Assembly (NCBI RefSeq): GCF_001422725.1
Contig: NZ_LMMA01000032.1
Location: 124,001 to 188,000 of the forward strand
Direction: 5' to 3'
Origin: Flavobacterium sp. Leaf82
GTDB taxonomy: Bacteria > Bacteroidota > Bacteroidia > Flavobacteriales > Flavobacteriaceae
Length of the DNA: 64,000 bases
Shown here: positions 63,335-64,000 of the stretch, in pieces
Position numbering within the stretch: the stretch's first letter is position 1
Layout: each line of letters begins with the position of its first letter
Program-made: the position numbers and the translations under genes
Notes under the pieces: generated by a model
Databases searched by the model: none
Told to the model about the DNA's origin: nothing
Seen by the model: the letters and a program-made list of their open reading frames with translations, nothing else

Positions 63335-64000
63335 ATGAATTATTTAGATTACCATGTTGTACTTCCAGAACTTGATAAAATAAATAATTTTTTATTTGAA
63401 ACCCTGACAACAGACTTTTCGAACCCTAAAAAGGTAAAAAAAATAAATTATCTAAGAAAGATTACCATTACGAGATACAAAAATGACGGAAATGATATGC
63501 TGTTTCAGTTATTTCTCTCTGAAATTGAAATCACAAGTAATCTGTCGATAGAAAATATTTTTTTTCTAAAAAAAATAGGATCTGCTTTTGATGAAATTGA
63601 AGTTGAAATAAATAATCATGGAAAAATCATCAAAATATTAAATTTTGAAGAACTGGGAAAACGATGGGAAATTATTCATGTAAAACTAGCCATAGATAAT
63701 GTAGGTTTTGTTGTAGAATCATATATGCAGGATATTAGCAATTTATTACAAGACGAAAAAAAATTAATATCCTTTTTTTCTGATTATAAAATGTTTGGTC
63801 TATATTTTTCGAGTTTATACAGAAACTCTTATGCTGTTGAGCGTCAAAAAAAAATAATAGATTGTGGGAACACTTTAATATTAGAGCGTTTTTATCCAAA
63901 AGATGAAAAATTTGATACTTATTTAATAGAAGGAGTGCCTCTTGACAGTAATAGAGATAGTGATTTTTTTAAATACAAGGGCAGTATTGAATATAGGGAA
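63335..64000 (+). CDS. Unknown protein in effector region, C-terminus outside window
   Basis: ATG at 63,335, one base after the lipase stop, open to the window end (222 codons). Starts MNYLDYHVVLPELDKINNFL. Mixed alpha/beta with ENIFFLKKIGSAFDEIEVEI and LYFSSLYRNSYAVERQKK; no signal peptide, no known motif. Probably co-transcribed with the lipase and lipoprotein genes. It could be a chaperone, adaptor or second effector part; the sequence does not decide. Confidence 0.6.
   Translation, partial: MNYLDYHVVLPELDKINNFLFETLTTDFSNPKKVKKINYLRKITITRYKNDGNDMLFQLFLSEIEITSNLSIENIFFLKKIGSAFDEIEVEINNHGKIIKILNFEELGKRWEIIHVKLAIDNVGFVVESYMQDISNLLQDEKKLISFFSDYKMFGLYFSSLYRNSYAVERQKKIIDCGNTLILERFYPKDEKFDTYLIEGVPLDSNRDSDFFKYKGSIEYRE

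Noticed and set aside
1..64000. CRISPR array, prophage, integrative element ends, rRNA
   Set aside because: No regular direct-repeat spacing, integrase, tRNA-flanked ends or ribosomal RNA was seen on reading both strands.

Overview
The window reads as a chromosomal segment of a Flavobacterium-like member of the Bacteroidota. The grounds are the AT-rich sequence, -7 promoter elements of the TAnnTTTG type, a TonB-dependent receptor with an N-terminal carboxypeptidase-like domain, very Bacteroidota-specific families (TIGR02757, DUF6787/DUF6146-type proteins, BatA/vWA protein), and a type VI secretion system of the Bacteroidota subtype (T6SS-iii, with TssN/TssO/TssR). No rRNA, tRNA, CRISPR array, integrase or intact insertion sequence was found.

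Positions 1-40,320 are mostly housekeeping: a truncated TPR protein, endonuclease III and Bcp peroxiredoxin (0.6-2 kb); a large conserved unknown divergent from an MBL-fold hydrolase (2.4-4.7 kb); small lipoproteins and unknowns, an esterase, a Tic20-like membrane protein and a dihydroorotase homologue lacking its metal ligands (4.7-9 kb); BatA/vWA protein, lactonase, DEAD-box helicase, TIGR02757 protein and a LolD-like ABC ATPase that carries an inserted transmembrane hairpin (9.2-16 kb); small envelope proteins (16-18.8 kb); serine biosynthesis serA-serC with an acyl-CoA reductase and a ferredoxin (18.8-22.8 kb); methyltransferase, TonB receptor and YchF (22.9-29.1 kb); a BrkB/FMN-reductase/transglutaminase cluster, pncB, and parE/parC separated by a DUF3298 lipoprotein gene (29.4-40.3 kb).

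Positions 40,476-57,848 hold the T6SS-iii machine. The sheath genes tssC and tssB run leftward, and tssE-tssF-clpV-tssG-tssN-tssK-two TssO-type genes-PKD protein-tssR-unknown membrane protein run rightward. Then come hcp in its own terminator-bounded unit and vgrG. Baseplate (E, F, G, K), sheath (B, C), tube and spike (Hcp, VgrG), recycling ATPase (ClpV) and a TssJLM-less envelope complex are all represented. Downstream (57.9-64 kb) is a cargo region: remnants of at least one broken gene, an unknown membrane protein, a DUF2931 lipoprotein (probable immunity), a DUF2235/Tle1-like lipase effector, and an unknown protein cut by the window end.

The intergenic spaces of the first 30 kb are unusually rich in palindromic elements of several distinct families, some recurring at three or more loci. 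Three loci may merit most attention: the ABC ATPase with a membrane hairpin between Walker A and Q-loop, the candidate small RNA just upstream of hcp, and the T6SS cargo/remnant region.
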